This document shows positions 25,901-39,763 of a stretch of 64,000 nucleotides of DNA, in pieces. The stretch spans positions 196,225-260,224 of the forward strand of contig KB722762.1 of NCBI GenBank assembly GCA_000349905.1. The letters run 5' to 3'. Origin of the DNA: Volvariella volvacea V23. Lineage: Eukaryota; Basidiomycota; Agaricomycetes; Agaricales; Pluteaceae. The position numbers were made by a program, and so were the translations under genes. Each line of letters starts with the position of its first letter. The first letter of the stretch is position 1. The notes below the pieces were generated by a model. The model did no database searches and was not told the DNA's origin. It saw only the letters and a program-made list of their open reading frames with translations.

Positions 25901-26055
25901 CTGGTGCTGCTGGGGTGCCGACACTGCCTGTGCATCTGAGACCGGCTGGGCAGATGCAGGGACAGGGAGGGGCGTATTATGGAGCTTATCAGCAACAGCA
26001 GCAGTACCAGCAGGTGTCTAGTACGCCTGCACCGGCATCTGCTGCTCCGAGATGA
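22957..26055 (+). CDS. Large nuclear-type protein with Gly/Ala/Tyr/Gln-rich tail, function unknown
   Basis: Three exons, 22957-23421, 23525-24665 and 24788-26055, join in phase to 957 residues. The N-terminus has a basic STKKRKRLAHH nuclear-localisation-like patch. It is followed by a helical region (LLKESSQHPLWVLRAAVKQL) and a segment with YALVQHLPNGDYWTSLNSD. Next come QRRLTTGWFLDYGVWASFAP and a charged helix EERKRRWEDRKREL. An acidic Glu-rich linker and a coiled coil (FELEKAVQELVERNARALAR) run to the second intron. After LRPRSS the last 400 residues are Ala/Gly/Thr/Tyr/Gln-rich with repeated YYGQQAY-like units, as in prion-like tails of chromatin and RNA-binding factors. No catalytic motif is visible. 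A chromatin-remodeller subunit is one possibility but I cannot support a name. Confidence 0.8.
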
Positions 26056-26750
26056 CAGTGACGATGACGGTGGGTGGTGGAGGTGAAGAGGGAAAAAAGA
26101 AAAGGGTCGGAGAGTAATGAAAGGGTTTCGTGCATGGATGGTCTTGTGGTTTGCATAGCAGTACGTAGCGTGTGATGTTGTGGTTGGGGTTGAATATTCT
26201 TTTCTTTCTTTCTTTTGGAGCGATATTTCTTTGGTATCGCTGGTTTGATAGCATTTTTTGAGCTCGGTTGGTTGGCTGGCTGGTGGCTTGACGATTTCTT
26301 ATTCTTCCTCTCCCTTTTTTGACCCTCGTTAATTGCATGTGTAGATTCTCCCGCATTCCTGTCTTATATGACCTGAGCATCAGGTGTTAATTTTTGAAAT
26401 CTTGTCCAATGAACGGTGCATTTTTGAAGACCATCCAAAGCACTCCCCCCGTTATATATGACATACATTGAACGAACTCTGGGTTGAATGTTGCCTGCCA
26501 AATGAGCGTCCACAAAAATCTCGATCTCGATCATTCCTTTTTGGGGCAAAGATAAATTAAGCAGATCAGATTTTCGTGATTCGATCGAGTCAACTTGGAG
26601 TGCATCGCGCGCTGAGCTTGACTTGTGGGCGTGTGTAGGAGCTCTAGTTTAGCAAGTGGATAAGAGCCAGGTAAGCGGTTTGCTATCCCAGTGGATGAAC
26701 TACCAATAACCAAAATACACACAATACAGATCTAGGATACCCCCGTAAAG
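26056..26750. other. Intergenic, no gene seen
   Basis: This holds the 3' UTR of the preceding gene and the promoter of homoserine kinase. Only short frames without motifs occur. The strand composition turns T-rich at 26190-26320. Confidence 0.5.
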
Positions 26751-27928
26751 ATGGCCAGCAGAAAGTTTACCATCAAGGTTCCTGCAACCTCAGCCAACAT
26801 CGGACCAGGCTTCGACGTCGTAGGGCTCTCGCTGTCCCTCTACCTCACGCTCAGCGTCACCGTTCCACCACCACCTCCGCCCGGGACAGCCTATGAACCG
26901 CCCACACTAACCTACACCGGAGAAGGAGCAGACGAAGTGCCCTTGAACCCATACAAAAACCTCACCACCCGAGTAGCCCTCTACGTCCTGCGATGCCACC
27001 AGATCCGCTCCTTCCCCTCCCACACCCAGATCCACGTCCACAACGAAATTCCCTTTGGCCGCGGCCTCGGGTCCTCCGGAGCAGCCGTCATCGCGGGCGT
27101 CCACCTAGGCAACCAAATCGGCCGACTCAACCTCCCACAAGCCCGATTACTTGACTTTGCGCTGATGGTCGAGCGCCACCCGGATAACGTCACCGCTGCG
27201 CTCATAGGTGGGTTTGTCGGGTCATACTTGAGGGAGCTGGATCACGACGCGAGCGAGGTGGTGAGTGTGCCGCTGAGCGAAGTGTTGCCGGAGTATCCGC
27301 CGGACGCGGGCGAGGAGTGGGGGCTCAATCCGCCTGTGGCGCCCGTGGGCATTGGACATTGGGTGAGGTTTGGGTGGGAGGGAAGTATCAAGGCTGTGGC
27401 GATTGTGCCGAGGTTTGAGTTGAGCACGGCCAAGGCGAGGGAGGTGTTGCCTACGGAGTATTCAAGGAAGGATTTGGTGCGTGTACTCGGATGTTGTTCT
27501 TGCCCTCTTGGATATTGATAGTTCTGTCATTCTAGGTATTTAACCTCCAAAGATTAGCTGTCTTGACCACAGCACTCGCCCAATCTCCTCCAGATCCGGA
27601 TTTGATCTACGAAGCAATGAAAGATCGTATACACCAACCTTACCGCAAAGCTTTGGTCAGTTCCTCTAGCACTTCCCTCAGCCCTCTATTCATACCCGTC
27701 TTACAGATCCCAGGTTTACCAGAAGTGACCACCTCGATAACACCCCAAACGCACCCAGGATTACTGGGAATCTGCTTATCTGGTGCAGGTCCTACAATCC
27801 TCGCATTAGCCACGAGAGGATTCGAGGCTATCGCTGAAGATGCCAGGGCCATTTTCAAGAGTAAAGGTGTCGAGATCGATTGGAAGTTGCTACATGTCGT
27901 AGGTGGAAGCACTGTTGTCGAGGAGTGA
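26751..27928 (+). CDS. THR1: Homoserine kinase (GHMP kinase family)
   Basis: Homoserine kinase (EC 2.7.1.39) phosphorylates L-homoserine with ATP, the penultimate step of threonine synthesis in the cytosol. Exons 26751-27476, 27536-27655 and 27707-27928 give 355 residues, the usual fungal length. GHMP motif 1 is at the N-terminus (KVPATSANIGPGFDVVGLSL). The ATP-binding motif 2 is EIPFGRGLGSSGAAVIAG, and motif 3 is GICLSGAGPTILAL near the C-terminus. HPDNVTAALIGGFVGSY, which homoserine kinases conserve, is also present. The ATG at 26751 is right before the conserved strand, as in yeast Thr1. The gene converges on dhc2, whose stop is 412 bp away. Confidence 0.95.
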
Positions 27929-28340
27929 GTGATCTATGGATGAAAGGGGGTTATGATGAGATGGGGAGAGGTGGAGCGGAATATGTAGATTGATTTAGAT
28001 AGAACACGATGCATGCATGTGGTTTACACGCGTGGGCCGCTCGTCGCTGGATGTATGGTGAACGGATGCAATAAAATAACAAACATGTTGACGATTGAAT
28101 GTCTACATGCGTAGTCCAACGGCAACGTTGGCATAGTATGATACTAAAAACACTATCTAGGCTATGGTCGTGACTATTCGTAAACAAAACGAGGAAAGAA
28201 GATGCAACTATCCAAGAACGTGCAATGTATGCTACGGGTATGCTGACGATGCGAATAAACGCGTAGATCTAGATGAATCCACAAAAGAAGAGAACGTCCC
28301 CAAAAAAGCTCCAGCGAAAGCAATCCGCTCGGCTGCACAA
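27929..28340. other. Convergent intergenic region between THR1 and dhc2
   Basis: The two genes end tail to tail with 412 bp between stop codons. The stretch should contain both 3' ends. No gene is seen. Confidence 0.6.
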
Positions 28341-31300
28341 TTACTGCCCTCCCGCAGTCAAGCATACAGCCCTCGTCGCCACCAAAGTGCCAGCACTGAC
28401 ATCAAACGGCAAATCAACTGTGAACAATACATCGCTCCTGTCGTTGTTGAGGTAGACGGGGAGGTTGACCAGGTTCTCTCTTGAGCTGTCATCAGACTGT
28501 ACCCAGCGAATTTGCGAAGGATTCAATCTAACACCCTCGCCGTCGTTGAGGATTAATTTGTCGCCGTCCCAGTTTGCACCTTCCAATGCCAGACCTAGAA
28601 TAGACGAAATCAGGCCTTGGCAGAATTTTTCAGGGCGTTTGCACTTACCATCTACGACAAAAGCACCGGGGTCATTTACCCGCTCAATATCCAGCCTTAG
28701 ACTAAGTGTCTCAAGACTCCACTTCTTCCTGTGTGCAACTGCTTGACGGGTGGCAGTAACATAAGCTTCTGGGAAGAACAATCCTCCCAGCCATACTTCA
28801 AGGTTATGCAGACTGTCCAGAGTGGCGATCTTGTCGAGTTGTTGCAAGCGCAGCGCAAAGTTGGAGATCCAGCCAGACACAGCCATAGCCTTGCTGACTT
28901 TGTAACGCCTCCAATGGCTGGGGATAGTCCCTAGATAAATGGCCGCCGTGTGAGGAATGCGCCTCGTTGTAGACGGAAGTTAACTGTACCTTTAGTCAAG
29001 GAGCTCATCAATGTGCGGAGGTGGTTAGTCTGTTTGAGCTCTCCCTGGCAAACTTTGACAACATCTGCGAGGTCCTTGCGAACTTGATCCAGTAGCTTGC
29101 GGCCAATAACGCCCTCGCGAGCGAATAATCGGTACAATGGATCTTGGTTATCCCCGGTTTGTTTAGGTAGGGTGTTGAAAGTCTAGATCCATGGTCAGTA
29201 CAGCAAACAGGCGAATAGAAGGATAGAACTCACTGCTGGGAGGACACCGAGCCATTCACGGCATTTTTCGAGCAAACTCCTCATCCACGCCGGTTGTGTA
29301 CTCTGAGTTTTAGAAGTCGACGTAGACGCAATATCATCATCATCTGCCAACATGCGCATCTTACGCAGCTTGCCGAGCAATTCATTACCTGGGATCTACA
29401 CGTGAGTAAAGCACCGTTTTCAGGTCAATTTTTCTACTTGCCTTGTGCGACTGCGATAACACGTTCAGCAGTTGGTGGAAGACTCAACCAGGCAGGAGGC
29501 TCCCTATCAGGCAACTTTTGTACCCAGGACAAGAAGTGTTCCAATTTTGTGCCATCGGGAACTTCCAACCCTTTTCCACCCGCGACACTAGGCACAAGAT
29601 TGAAGTCGATGTTGTAAGCTGCAGGAGTGAAAAGTCTATCGACGAAAGCATCGAGAACCCTCTGATCGAATTCACTGTCCACCCTACCACCGTATACAGA
29701 TTGCTTGATGAGAGTTCGGAGGGCATCCCAAGGAATTGTGGCTGGATCGACATTCGCTCGCCCTTTGGCGACCGCATTAAGCCAAGTGTCAATAGTACCA
29801 AAGGCAGAGGACATATCGGAGTCGTTAAAATCGTAAACCTTACTCCAACCAAGGGGCGCATAACGTAGTCGCTCTTGTACAACAGCATGGAACCATGCAA
29901 GTAAGAAGTACAACCTGATCTTCTCAGCTGGGCCTTGGGAAAGGCGTGCTGAAGTAATTCCGCGTAACGAGTCAAGAAGGTTGGCCTTAACGCCTGGAGG
30001 AGGCTCATTCATTATTAATCGCGATTGTCGGAGAATGTTCACCGGGATAGCAGGGTTTGCCTCCATCGTTAAGAACAGACGGAAAGAGCGATGTGGATTG
30101 AGTGTTTGCAATTTCTTCTCTAGTTGACCTAGCCAAGAAGGTGCTAGATGGACGTTCTTGAGAAGGACCCAAGTGCCCTGGCGGGAAGCGGCGGCGATAG
30201 CCTGGTCAGCGAGAGTGAAACCTTCCTGGGAACCCATGGCCACCGAGGCAGAACGAGCGCCTGTATTCTTGATGAGATTTTCAACTCGGTAGCTGGCGTC
30301 ATAACCGGGAACTGAGACCAAGGCCACAGGGGTAGAAGCCGGGACCTCGTCAGAAACCATAGTACCAAGATCGAAGGTAGCCTCATCAGAGAGTTCCCTC
30401 TCAAACACGGTGCGAACGAAGGCAGTTGTGGCTTGCACGAGCCTATCTGGTCTGAAGCATTTGATGATGCTAACGGAGCGTACGGCCTCCACAGCAGCTT
30501 AAAGGAGAAAGTGAGGGCAGAGTGAACATATTGAAATAGAAACTTACGTGTACTAGGATCCCAAGGTGTGGGTACGCACTGTTCTGGGAAGCTTGAATGA
30601 AGGAAAGCTTCCCATTGATCTGGATGCTCTAGAAGGTGATTTTGAACGGGTTTAAAGAAGGATTGTTTGGCGTAAGTCTCTAGTCGAGCCCACTGGTCAG
30701 GCGAGAGGATGGAGAACTGATCCGGTGGATTTCCAGCTGAGTTCACGTTATCAGGACTTTCTAATAGGAACTCCAACTCGTCGTTAATTTCTTCTACTCC
30801 GCGTAATTTGACTTGGCCAAGCAAAACAGCAAGCATGAGGTGATCGCGATACAGGAGGGCACGAGAGGTTCTCTTGTAGACAACAAGGAAGAGGTCATTG
30901 AAGAGTATTTCTCGACGGTGTCCGTAATCGCTGACATTCTTGAGGTTGGGGTTGTGATGCAGGATGTAATCAAAAATGTCCAAGAAGAACCGAAGTGAGA
31001 ATTGGTAGAAGTGATTGACCAGGTTGAGTTGTTCAAGAACAAAGAATACCGAGCTGCACGCTTGAGCAAGAGGAAGATATTCTGCCGTTACTTGCTCGAC
31101 CTCCTTCATGACGATATCTGTCTCTTCAACTTTGCGGGTGATGTCAGCAGCTTCCCGTTTAAGTGTCTCCAAGGTGTCGATAACCTTGTCATCATCGAGG
31201 ATATTGCCCGTCGATTCGTTAAGTGCTTGAAGCAGTAACTTCTCGAGAGTGCGCAGGCGGAGACGGAACTCTCCCTGCACCTTCATCAAGTCCGTTCTCT

Positions 31301-34300
31301 TGCGTTCGGTATCAGGCCTCTCAACCTTGAGGACTTGATCGAGAGATTGACTCTGTAAGCTACTCCTGGTCATAGTGAAGTTGACGAAGGTGACTCGACT
31401 GCAGATATCAGGAGAGAATTCAACAGATGGGTCGCGTGTTGACAAGAACATAGTGAACGATGGTGAGAAGTCGATATCTTGGCTGCCCAACCTAATGAGC
31501 ACACGACCGCCTGTTCGTCGAATTTCCTTGTTAAGTACTGCATTCAATATAGGGTCCAAGTGCTCCACATCCTGAATCAACAGTGGATTGCCGAACCGTA
31601 AAGCACTTTCAAGCACTTTAAGGAATGCCTCATCCAGGAAGCTGGTAACCGTAATCTTGCGGTCCTTGTATTGGTTCATCAAGAACGTTGTAGCCTGACC
31701 GGTCGGATCGATAATAAGGGGGTAGCGGTTGAATCGGTGCAGCATAATAGCGTTTTCTGTCGTAAGGTTATCAGAGGGCAGGGACCTCGCTTGCCAGCTG
31801 AGACGGTCGTCCGCAGTGGAAAGATATTCCGTAAAGGAGAGCTCTTGCTTGAATTTGACATTAGCCTCTGCTAAGTGGTTGGACCACTCTTGCCACATCA
31901 CTTCTCGGTAGTGCTGATCGAAGAAACCACCGTATGCTAAGAATGCTGCAGAAAGCAGGACATCCCCGACGATTGTGCTCATTTCGACGTCAAAAGTGCG
32001 ACTTCCTGCCTCCCAACGTCCTCTCTCTGAAGACAAACTCTCTAATAGTTTCATGCTGCGATCAACTTTGCTTTGCACGCGTTCCATCTCGGATTTAATA
32101 GCTTGCGATTCACTAATGAGTGCAGCATATTCGTCCTTGTACTGTGCAATCTTCGCCTCGAGCTCAGCAATCATGTCAAGGGTTGCACTAGCTTGTTTCT
32201 TTGTTGTCTCTGCCTGCTCCTCAAGCGATTGAACTTCATTGCGTAATGGCTCGACCTTGTCCAGGATCTCGGAGAACCTAACCTGCGCGAGCACCCACTT
32301 GACAAGAGGACCGCAGGCTCTACTGGCGCGATTTACGGTCTCAAAATTAAATGACGCACGACTGAGGAATTCCTTCTTCATGAGCTCGCGAAGGCTTTTA
32401 TTCATTTGTGTGGTGTCGAAGTTGACGATGCGCTGAATGAAATCTTCCCGACGAATGATACCTTGAACGGTCCTCCAACTATCGATCTTGTGTCCTAGCA
32501 GTGTACAGACAGACTCCATCGCCAACTTGACGGCTTCTGGGGGATTGGCCATCGCTCGGACTTCCTGGAGATGCTGCCTCTTGATGTTACTGACGGCAGA
32601 CTGGGCTTCGACGACAGCTGGCTCCGCATCCGCGAGATCGGCCATGACGATGGCACGTCGCTGATCGATGTTACGTGTTTGCTCCACGAGGGCTGCTTGA
32701 ATCTGGATGGATGCAGTCTTCTTCTGCTCCGCGTCCTGTTGATCGGCAACCATACGTTTAAGTTTCTCATTTGCTTCCGCGTTCTTTGCCTCTAATTGCG
32801 ACCGCTTTATGGCTAGACTCTTACGCAGCTCCTCTACTTGTGTGACAGTGTCGCGCAGCTTGTCGAGACCGATGTGTAGGTGGCGTTGTTGTTCTTCCAG
32901 TTCGTCACGTTTTTCAGAATAGAGTCTGACATAATGGTTGATACTGTCAATGCAAGATCGAGATCAGTTAATGTCCGTCTTTCAATGAGGCCAGGAACGA
33001 AAACCAAACACGCACAAGTCAAGATAATGTCGCGGAGTAACATAATTATAACGTCCTTGACGGCGACTGAGACGTTGGTTTATTTGATGCAATGAGAGGT
33101 GCACGTGTACCAAGGCATTCACAACAGCTGTACGATGAACGGGAGGCATGGAAAGACCACGATAAGCAATGGGGAAATGAACAGGAGGGTTGTACGAGGT
33201 GAGATCGAGGTCCAACGTGCGAGTGAATTCCATCCCAACTTGATAGAAGGCTTGGTCAGACCAGTCACCGAACCAGTCGAGCACACAACGGTTGAACAAG
33301 GCCGGGGACGTAGCGGCGCGGGAAGCCAGACCGTTCTCTGGTGGATTCATGGTAAAGACAACGTGCAAATTCTTGGCTACCTGTTGAGTGAACCACTTGT
33401 AAAGCTCCTCGGGGGAGTCGAGCATTAGGCCGTCACGTTGCGAACCCTCCTTGCAGGCAGTCATTAGTGCGGAGTATTCATCGCCTTCGAACAAACCAGG
33501 GACTTCAGCATTAGCGAGCAATGTATTCATCCGTTCCAGGAAACCTGAATCCAGAACGTTGGACTCATCCATGATGAAACAAATTTTCTCGCCCTTGCAG
33601 CCAGCGCGGCGTAGGACTGTGCGCAAATCGTCATCGAAGTCATCCCCGGTATACTTATTGGAAACCTTTATTTGGAAGATGCTAAGACCATTCATCCACG
33701 CAACGAAACGGGAAAGCGTAGTCTATTAATTAGGGTGATAAGTTAGCAAGGGTGTTAGAGCAGTGAGAAAATATCGCACCTTGCCACTACCACTGACACC
33801 GATCAACAATAAGTGACCTTGAACTTGTCTGAATACACGGTCAATTCGGAGAACGTGGTCTAATACATCGTTGAACAAAACCAAGGGCACGTCCAGTTCT
33901 TCTTCGTAGAAGATGCGCAGTTTTGCCTTTGTATATTCACGAAGCGCTTCACGGTCCACTGGAATATAATGCTTCGAGGTCCAGTTGGAGAATAGTATAG
34001 GTCGACCAAGTGCCTCTTCACGATTGATGGTAGGGAAGTGCTCCATAGCAGTAGAGTCGATATGTTCATCGGTCCAATTTTTCTCCTCTTCAGTAACAAG
34101 GCGATCTTGGAATAAACGTAATGCTTCGTGAGCCCATACTCTAACGAGCCCTTCAACGGTTAGCACTTCCAAGGGGCGAATTGCTTCGTAGATACCCCGA
34201 ACCCATCTAGTAAGTTCACGAGGACTGTATACGTAGTGTGCTTGAATATCTGTCGTAAAGCGCTTCTGGGATGCCAAATAGAATGTAACCATCGCGTCCG

Positions 34301-37300
34301 TGAGCGGCTCAGCGTATGTGCGAAGGTTAGGTACGACTTTGAGAACAGCTCGGCTATATGTGCCATAAATCTGCTTGAGGGAAACTTCTCCAGGATAGTC
34401 GACCATAACAAGGGGTGCATGGCGCAGGAAACGGTGAGTGAGGGGTACACGACCAGGATCGGTGGGTGGGTTACAAGCTCCAACGAATTGAATGCGCTCC
34501 AACTTGACCCACGCCATATCACTTGCCCTCCAATAGCCTCCTGACTCTACCAGCTGACGAATGAAAGAGATGACACGCTGGGTGCCGTATTTGTCTGGAG
34601 CTGGCAAGTTGATTTCATCACAGAAGACGACAAGCCAACGTCCGATTTGTACGGGCGCGAGGATAACACCGTTAGGCGTCTTCCTATACTCGCAATATTG
34701 CTCGAAGGTCTTAAGAATAAGTTCAGGTGTGGTTGCACTCGAGAAATTCAGGCCAACGACCTCCATATCAGGTAGTTTACGCAATGCGCTGAAGAGTGTC
34801 ATCGTTTTACCCGATCCAGGAGGGCCACAAAGCATCAATGGCTTGTGTTCGGAGAGCCATGAGTAGAGAACTTCCTCGTGACGAACGGTATCCATAGTAG
34901 GAACGACAACATCGGAGGCAGTGACTGCGTGCGACTCGATGTCGATGCTAGGGACTCTGGACTGCCATGCTATCCACTCCCCATTGGAGACTTGGACATC
35001 AAAGTCGATGAGGGAGCTACCGGGGCCTAGGAGTGGGAGGTCGATGCCCGTTTGGTTGCGCAAGAAATCTCCGAGGGCAGCACGAAGGTCGAGTTTGGCA
35101 TCACCAGAGAAAGCCCAGATGATGCTAATGAGCAAGCGCTTGGTAACATACTGCTCGACACGTTCCGGCGCCAAGGGGAAGTCGGGATGCTGAATGTTGT
35201 ATTCAATGACATTGCGAGCGGTCTTGTTGAGAAGGGAGAATAATGTATTAAGGGCACGTGTAACGGTGAAGTCCATGATGTGCTCAATCGTCTCCGCATG
35301 TTGCAAGGCCGAGCTGACGAGATCACCTTCCGAGAAGTACCTCTCTAAAATACCTGCAATTTCCTTCTGGGTGTTGAGGTGTGCCGACTCTGCAACATCC
35401 TCTCCACGACGGCCAAGTACATCAGTGATATCCTCGTCATCGGCGTCCAAGGGAACAGTGGAGAGGGTTGAGAGGTAGTGGCGATACACCATTGCAGGTT
35501 CTACGACGTCTTCACTGAACCAAATCATACCGCAACGACTGACTGTGGCCAAAGTTGCGTATTTGAGGTGCTCGACTTCGAACATAATCCGAACATTGGG
35601 AGGGAGATTGAGACGTTCACCATTGGGCAGCGTCAATAGCTTGTTGTCATCCAGGACACTAGAGAAGGCAGCAATGAGAAACGAGACAGAACAAAGATAG
35701 CCCCAACGCACCTATTCAAGTTCTCTACCCACTCGGGATCGACATCACCGTCGAAGATGATCCAATGCCTCTTCCCACTTTCTCCTCTCACATCATCCAC
35801 AATCTTCCTCAGTATATGTGTGAACAAACCATCATTCCATTCACGAGTTGTCTGATCCAAGGTACCATAGAGCGCATCCTTGTGCATAGCCTTAGGGTCG
35901 ATCACATAGGAGACACCCTCAACTCCATCCAGTCTCTCGAGTGCAGCCAACAAAACTTGCCAAGCGTTGGTCTTGCCACTTCCTGAAGGACCGACCATCA
36001 TCAAACCATGCTGAATCTTCTGGATCTGGTATAGTTGCAGAATTTTGGCAATCCATCGTTCGCCTGGAACTAGGCGTCGTTCAGCGCAAACTTTGAGTAT
36101 TTGTTCCTTCAAAGCATCAAGGTCGACCGGCATATAGTCAACGCCGGGGAAGACATCAGCAAGGAGACTGGTCAGGGCTGTGAGTGTGAATGTAGAACAG
36201 CCTTTAGGGATTATTTACCTTGTGAGTAATGGGACGTCATCGGCGACCAACTTGGGTACAATAGTCTCCGTCACACTCTGGATGAGGATAATCTGCTCCG
36301 AAATAGTATCAGACAATCCAACAACCTCATCACCTTCAGCTTCAGCAGCACGAGCACTAAGTAGACGTTCTCGCTTGAGAATACCAGCGCTGGCAAGCAC
36401 AGCTTTCAAGGCTCGCAAACCGAAATCGTAGTGAGGCTGTGGTGAGAGTTGTTCGTCGCAGAGGTTGAAAAACGGGACAATTTTGGAGGCGAGCGATTCT
36501 GCTGTACGGAAACCTTGGGAGAAAAGCATGACTTGAGCAATGAGCTCACGATCGGGTCGTGTCATGGCCATCCTAATCTCATTGAGTTGCTGCCTGATGA
36601 TTGGTTTGAATTAAGACTTACGGTCTGAACAGCTTGGTCAAATTGGGAGGAAGTTGTGAACGACCAGCATAGTTGGGGTTAGTCGTGATGAAAATACCTA
36701 TAGAGTGTCAATCCGCCTGCTACGGAACTGCCTCAAATTGTGAAACTGACCGATGTTCTTGTTGATCTTCAAACTCTTGCCAACAAGCTCAATTTCCGTA
36801 TTAGGGTTCTTCGCCAACGAAGCGAGACCTTGCTGAATAGTCTGGACTTGTTGCGATACTGCAGAAAGAATACGTTCTTCCAGTCGATTGAACTCGTCGA
36901 AACAACCCCAAGCACCAACTTGACACAATCCCACAAAGATACGACCCATCGCTTGGAAATCAAATGTCTCGTCACAACAGAAGACCAGGACGAAACGCCC
37001 TAGTTGAACACCAAGAGCCTTGACGGACTCGGTTTTACCTGAATCACTAGCTTAGCACTACGCTATCAACTGCTGTAATTCTCAGCTTACCAGTACCGGC
37101 AGGACCGAATGGTGCACCACCCAACTGAGTGTCCAAAGCTTGTGTCAATGTCAAGTACACCCGATCCGTCAAAGGCGTCTGCACTAGACGATCAGGTACT
37201 CCAAGGTACTCCCAACCGTAGGGGAAGGAAGCATCAGCAACCTTGATGTTAAGTCGCTCCAATGGGTTTTCGACCGACTTTTCCAGGTAGAATCGCATCT

Positions 37301-39763
37301 GGTAAAGCCAAGTGAAGCCTTTGGAATCTGAAACCTTCTGTTGGATCAGGCTGCGGGTTACGTCTCTTTGATGAACAAGCTCCGTGATTAGGTGTTCACA
37401 TTTGCGTCGAGTGACAGGCGCGAGCTCTTGAAGTACGATGTCGGCAAGGATATCAAGTGCTTGGCCGATAGTTTGAAGGGGAGCTTCAGGGGCTTGGCCT
37501 GCGTCGAGGGAAGACTCCACTGATGCTGTCCAGGCGACCTGAACAGCGAGGGTAACCAGCTGAGCAGGATATTTCTCCATCCACGCCATTAGCTGGTCTA
37601 ATTCGAGTGGAGTATCAGTGCCATAGAAGGTTTGAAGTTCTGTGACGGCTTGAGTCAAGAGGTCGGCTAGGGAGACCCTCATCATATGTTCGATTCTGGC
37701 CAACCAGTCGTTGATCTTGGGATAATCCTTCAGCAAGATGGGTTCTGAGAATCGAACCTCCTCGCCCTCTCGCGAAGCCATTCCTTGTATTTGAGTGAGT
37801 TCTTCGTCCAACATCACAGTCGAGATACCAGCGAACATCTTCTTTAGGTGCTTCATGATACGAAGGATATCCTTGCTGTTACCAATAATTTCCAACAAGT
37901 CTTCGTCTCCAACGAAATAGAATCGAGGGAAGGAGGATCGTTCTCTTTCGAGGTATTCTCCCAAAGCCTTCTGAATCTTGTTCAACAAATCTGCCAAGCG
38001 TTCTAGGCTCTTCTGAATACCTTGGATGTTCAGGACGTCGTGCACGTAGGGCGACTTGTAGACTTTCTTCATGACGGATAAAAACTCGGTGTTTATGTTC
38101 TGGAATCGAGCACTCTCGACAGGCAGAAGGTGCTTGATATCTGCACTACCCGAAAAGATGCCTTCGAGGTATACCCATTGGCGTTGAACATCGATCCAGA
38201 CGTCTAGGAGCAATGTGTTAGTCATAACACCAGAATATGTTTACTCAACTTACCGAATAACACATGGATACGGTTGAGTTTCTCCTCCCATGATCCTGCC
38301 TAAAGAATGGTGAGATAAACAGCTCTGAATGAGCACGAAGTGTTAATACCTCTTCCTCAAATACTATAGCGGGATTAGATCAGCAAGGTATTGCATTTCT
38401 GAGGTGAAGAATCACCTTTATAATATGGAGACAGCTTCATGGCTGTTAACGAGTTCAAGTTTTCGCTACACTTGTTGAAGAGGTCGTCCCATCCACTAAG
38501 GCGAGAGGTCAATCACAAGAGAAAAGGGTTAGAAGTTATGTGCGCACCGAATCAAACGACACTTATTCTGGTAGTTGACTAGGTCCAGAGGGTAGTTTGT
38601 CCAGATTTCCCGGACCTGTCTAATGTACTCTTCCAAAGCCATCTACAGGTCGTGTCAATTATACTGTAAGTCGGGCAGCAGAGCACCATACCTCTCCTTG
38701 GGCTTGGACAATGACTTCCTTGATCTTACTCTCGTTCCTCTTGAGATCCAAGTCGTACACATTTCCCAAGGTCATGCTAAGGGAACGAGATGAGAATCTA
38801 TAGCTGTGTAAGGTAACCGCACTCACAGAGTAAGACTAATTTGTGAGGGCACCTTCAACACTTTGAATAACTGCTTCCAGTGCCTATCCTTCAGTGCTTC
38901 TGACTTGAGTTCCGAAACAATCGCATTTGACTTCAACAACCCCTTGAGTACGTCTTGAACGTACTCAAATGCAGCATACTGCCTCATTCTCGTCGGCATA
39001 TCCTTAGTCGAACTCAATAGTCCATCGATATGCTGCCTCAGCTTCCTCGGTTGTACAGTGGCCCACGCCATATCCCTCAACTCCGCAATCTGACTCCAAA
39101 TACCGGACAGTGCGGTCCATACGGCTTTGAGATCGCGTAACTCCTCAAAGACGGGTTCTAGCCGCGTGTGGCGGTTGAGCTCAAGGTCAAGCGCTTCCTT
39201 CGCTCGACAAACGAGATCGTATTCTTCCTGTATGCGATTAAGTTTTCCTTCGAAAACGTTGATTGTATTCATAGCGGTGTCGGCACGCAGGTTACCCTGA
39301 ACTGGTCGTGTTTGCTCCCATTCTGCAAGGATATCGTTGATCTTGTTCTCTACAATCTTGTCTTCAGCTACAATCTTGAGTTGTAGGCCGGCTGTGGGTA
39401 AAAAACAAAAGGGGGTCAGTATATGAGCCCAGCGATATCGCTCAGGGAAGCCGACCTAGCTGCTCCTGAATCGAATCATTCTTGCGCTTTAATATCTCAT
39501 TATATGCGCTCCATTCTCCACGAAGTTGATCACTGTAAAGCCAGTCGTCGGGAAATTGGTATCGAAAACGTTCCAGAGTCTTCTCCCCGCTTGCACAAAG
39601 TTCTATCATAGGCCCCCATGCCTTGGTCTTCTTCTTGAGGTCTTGGACGAATGTGATGAAAGTGACAGCTGCTGCTGTCGACGAGTTGGATGGTGCAAAG
39701 ACCTGGAAAAACCATCTTTATTCGTTCCCTGTGCAAAATTCGGCAAAAAAAGCCAACCTCCAT
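28341..39763 (-). CDS. dhc2: Cytoplasmic dynein heavy chain, motor half (split gene, Dhc2 type)
   Basis: This is the minus-end-directed microtubule motor of cytoplasmic dynein. Many exons on the - strand give about 3500 residues colinear with human DYNC1H1 from about residue 1100 to the C-terminus. The first in-frame ATG after a stop is at 39763 (ME, then intron, then VFAPSNSST and [13 protein letters not shown]). There follow the linker ([20 protein letters not shown]) and AAA1 with P-loop GPAGTGK, split by an intron near 37090. AAA2 has [11 protein letters not shown] (about 35980), AAA3 [12 protein letters not shown] (about 34815) and AAA4 GVSGSGK (about 33790, again split by an intron). 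Next are the stalk coiled coils with the microtubule-binding domain between them (about 32550-32250), AAA5, AAA6 and the C-terminal domain ending near CLTAGGQ. I see no frameshift. The N-terminal tail for dimerisation and intermediate-chain binding is absent. The SmE gene starts 235 bp upstream on the other strand, so the tail must come from another gene, as in Schizophyllum dhc1/dhc2. Confidence 0.96.

Noticed and set aside
28341..39763. A pseudogene or assembly truncation as explanation for the short dynein heavy chain
   Set aside because: All motor elements read through without frameshift, there is no gap nearby, and split dynein heavy chains are known in this fungal class.
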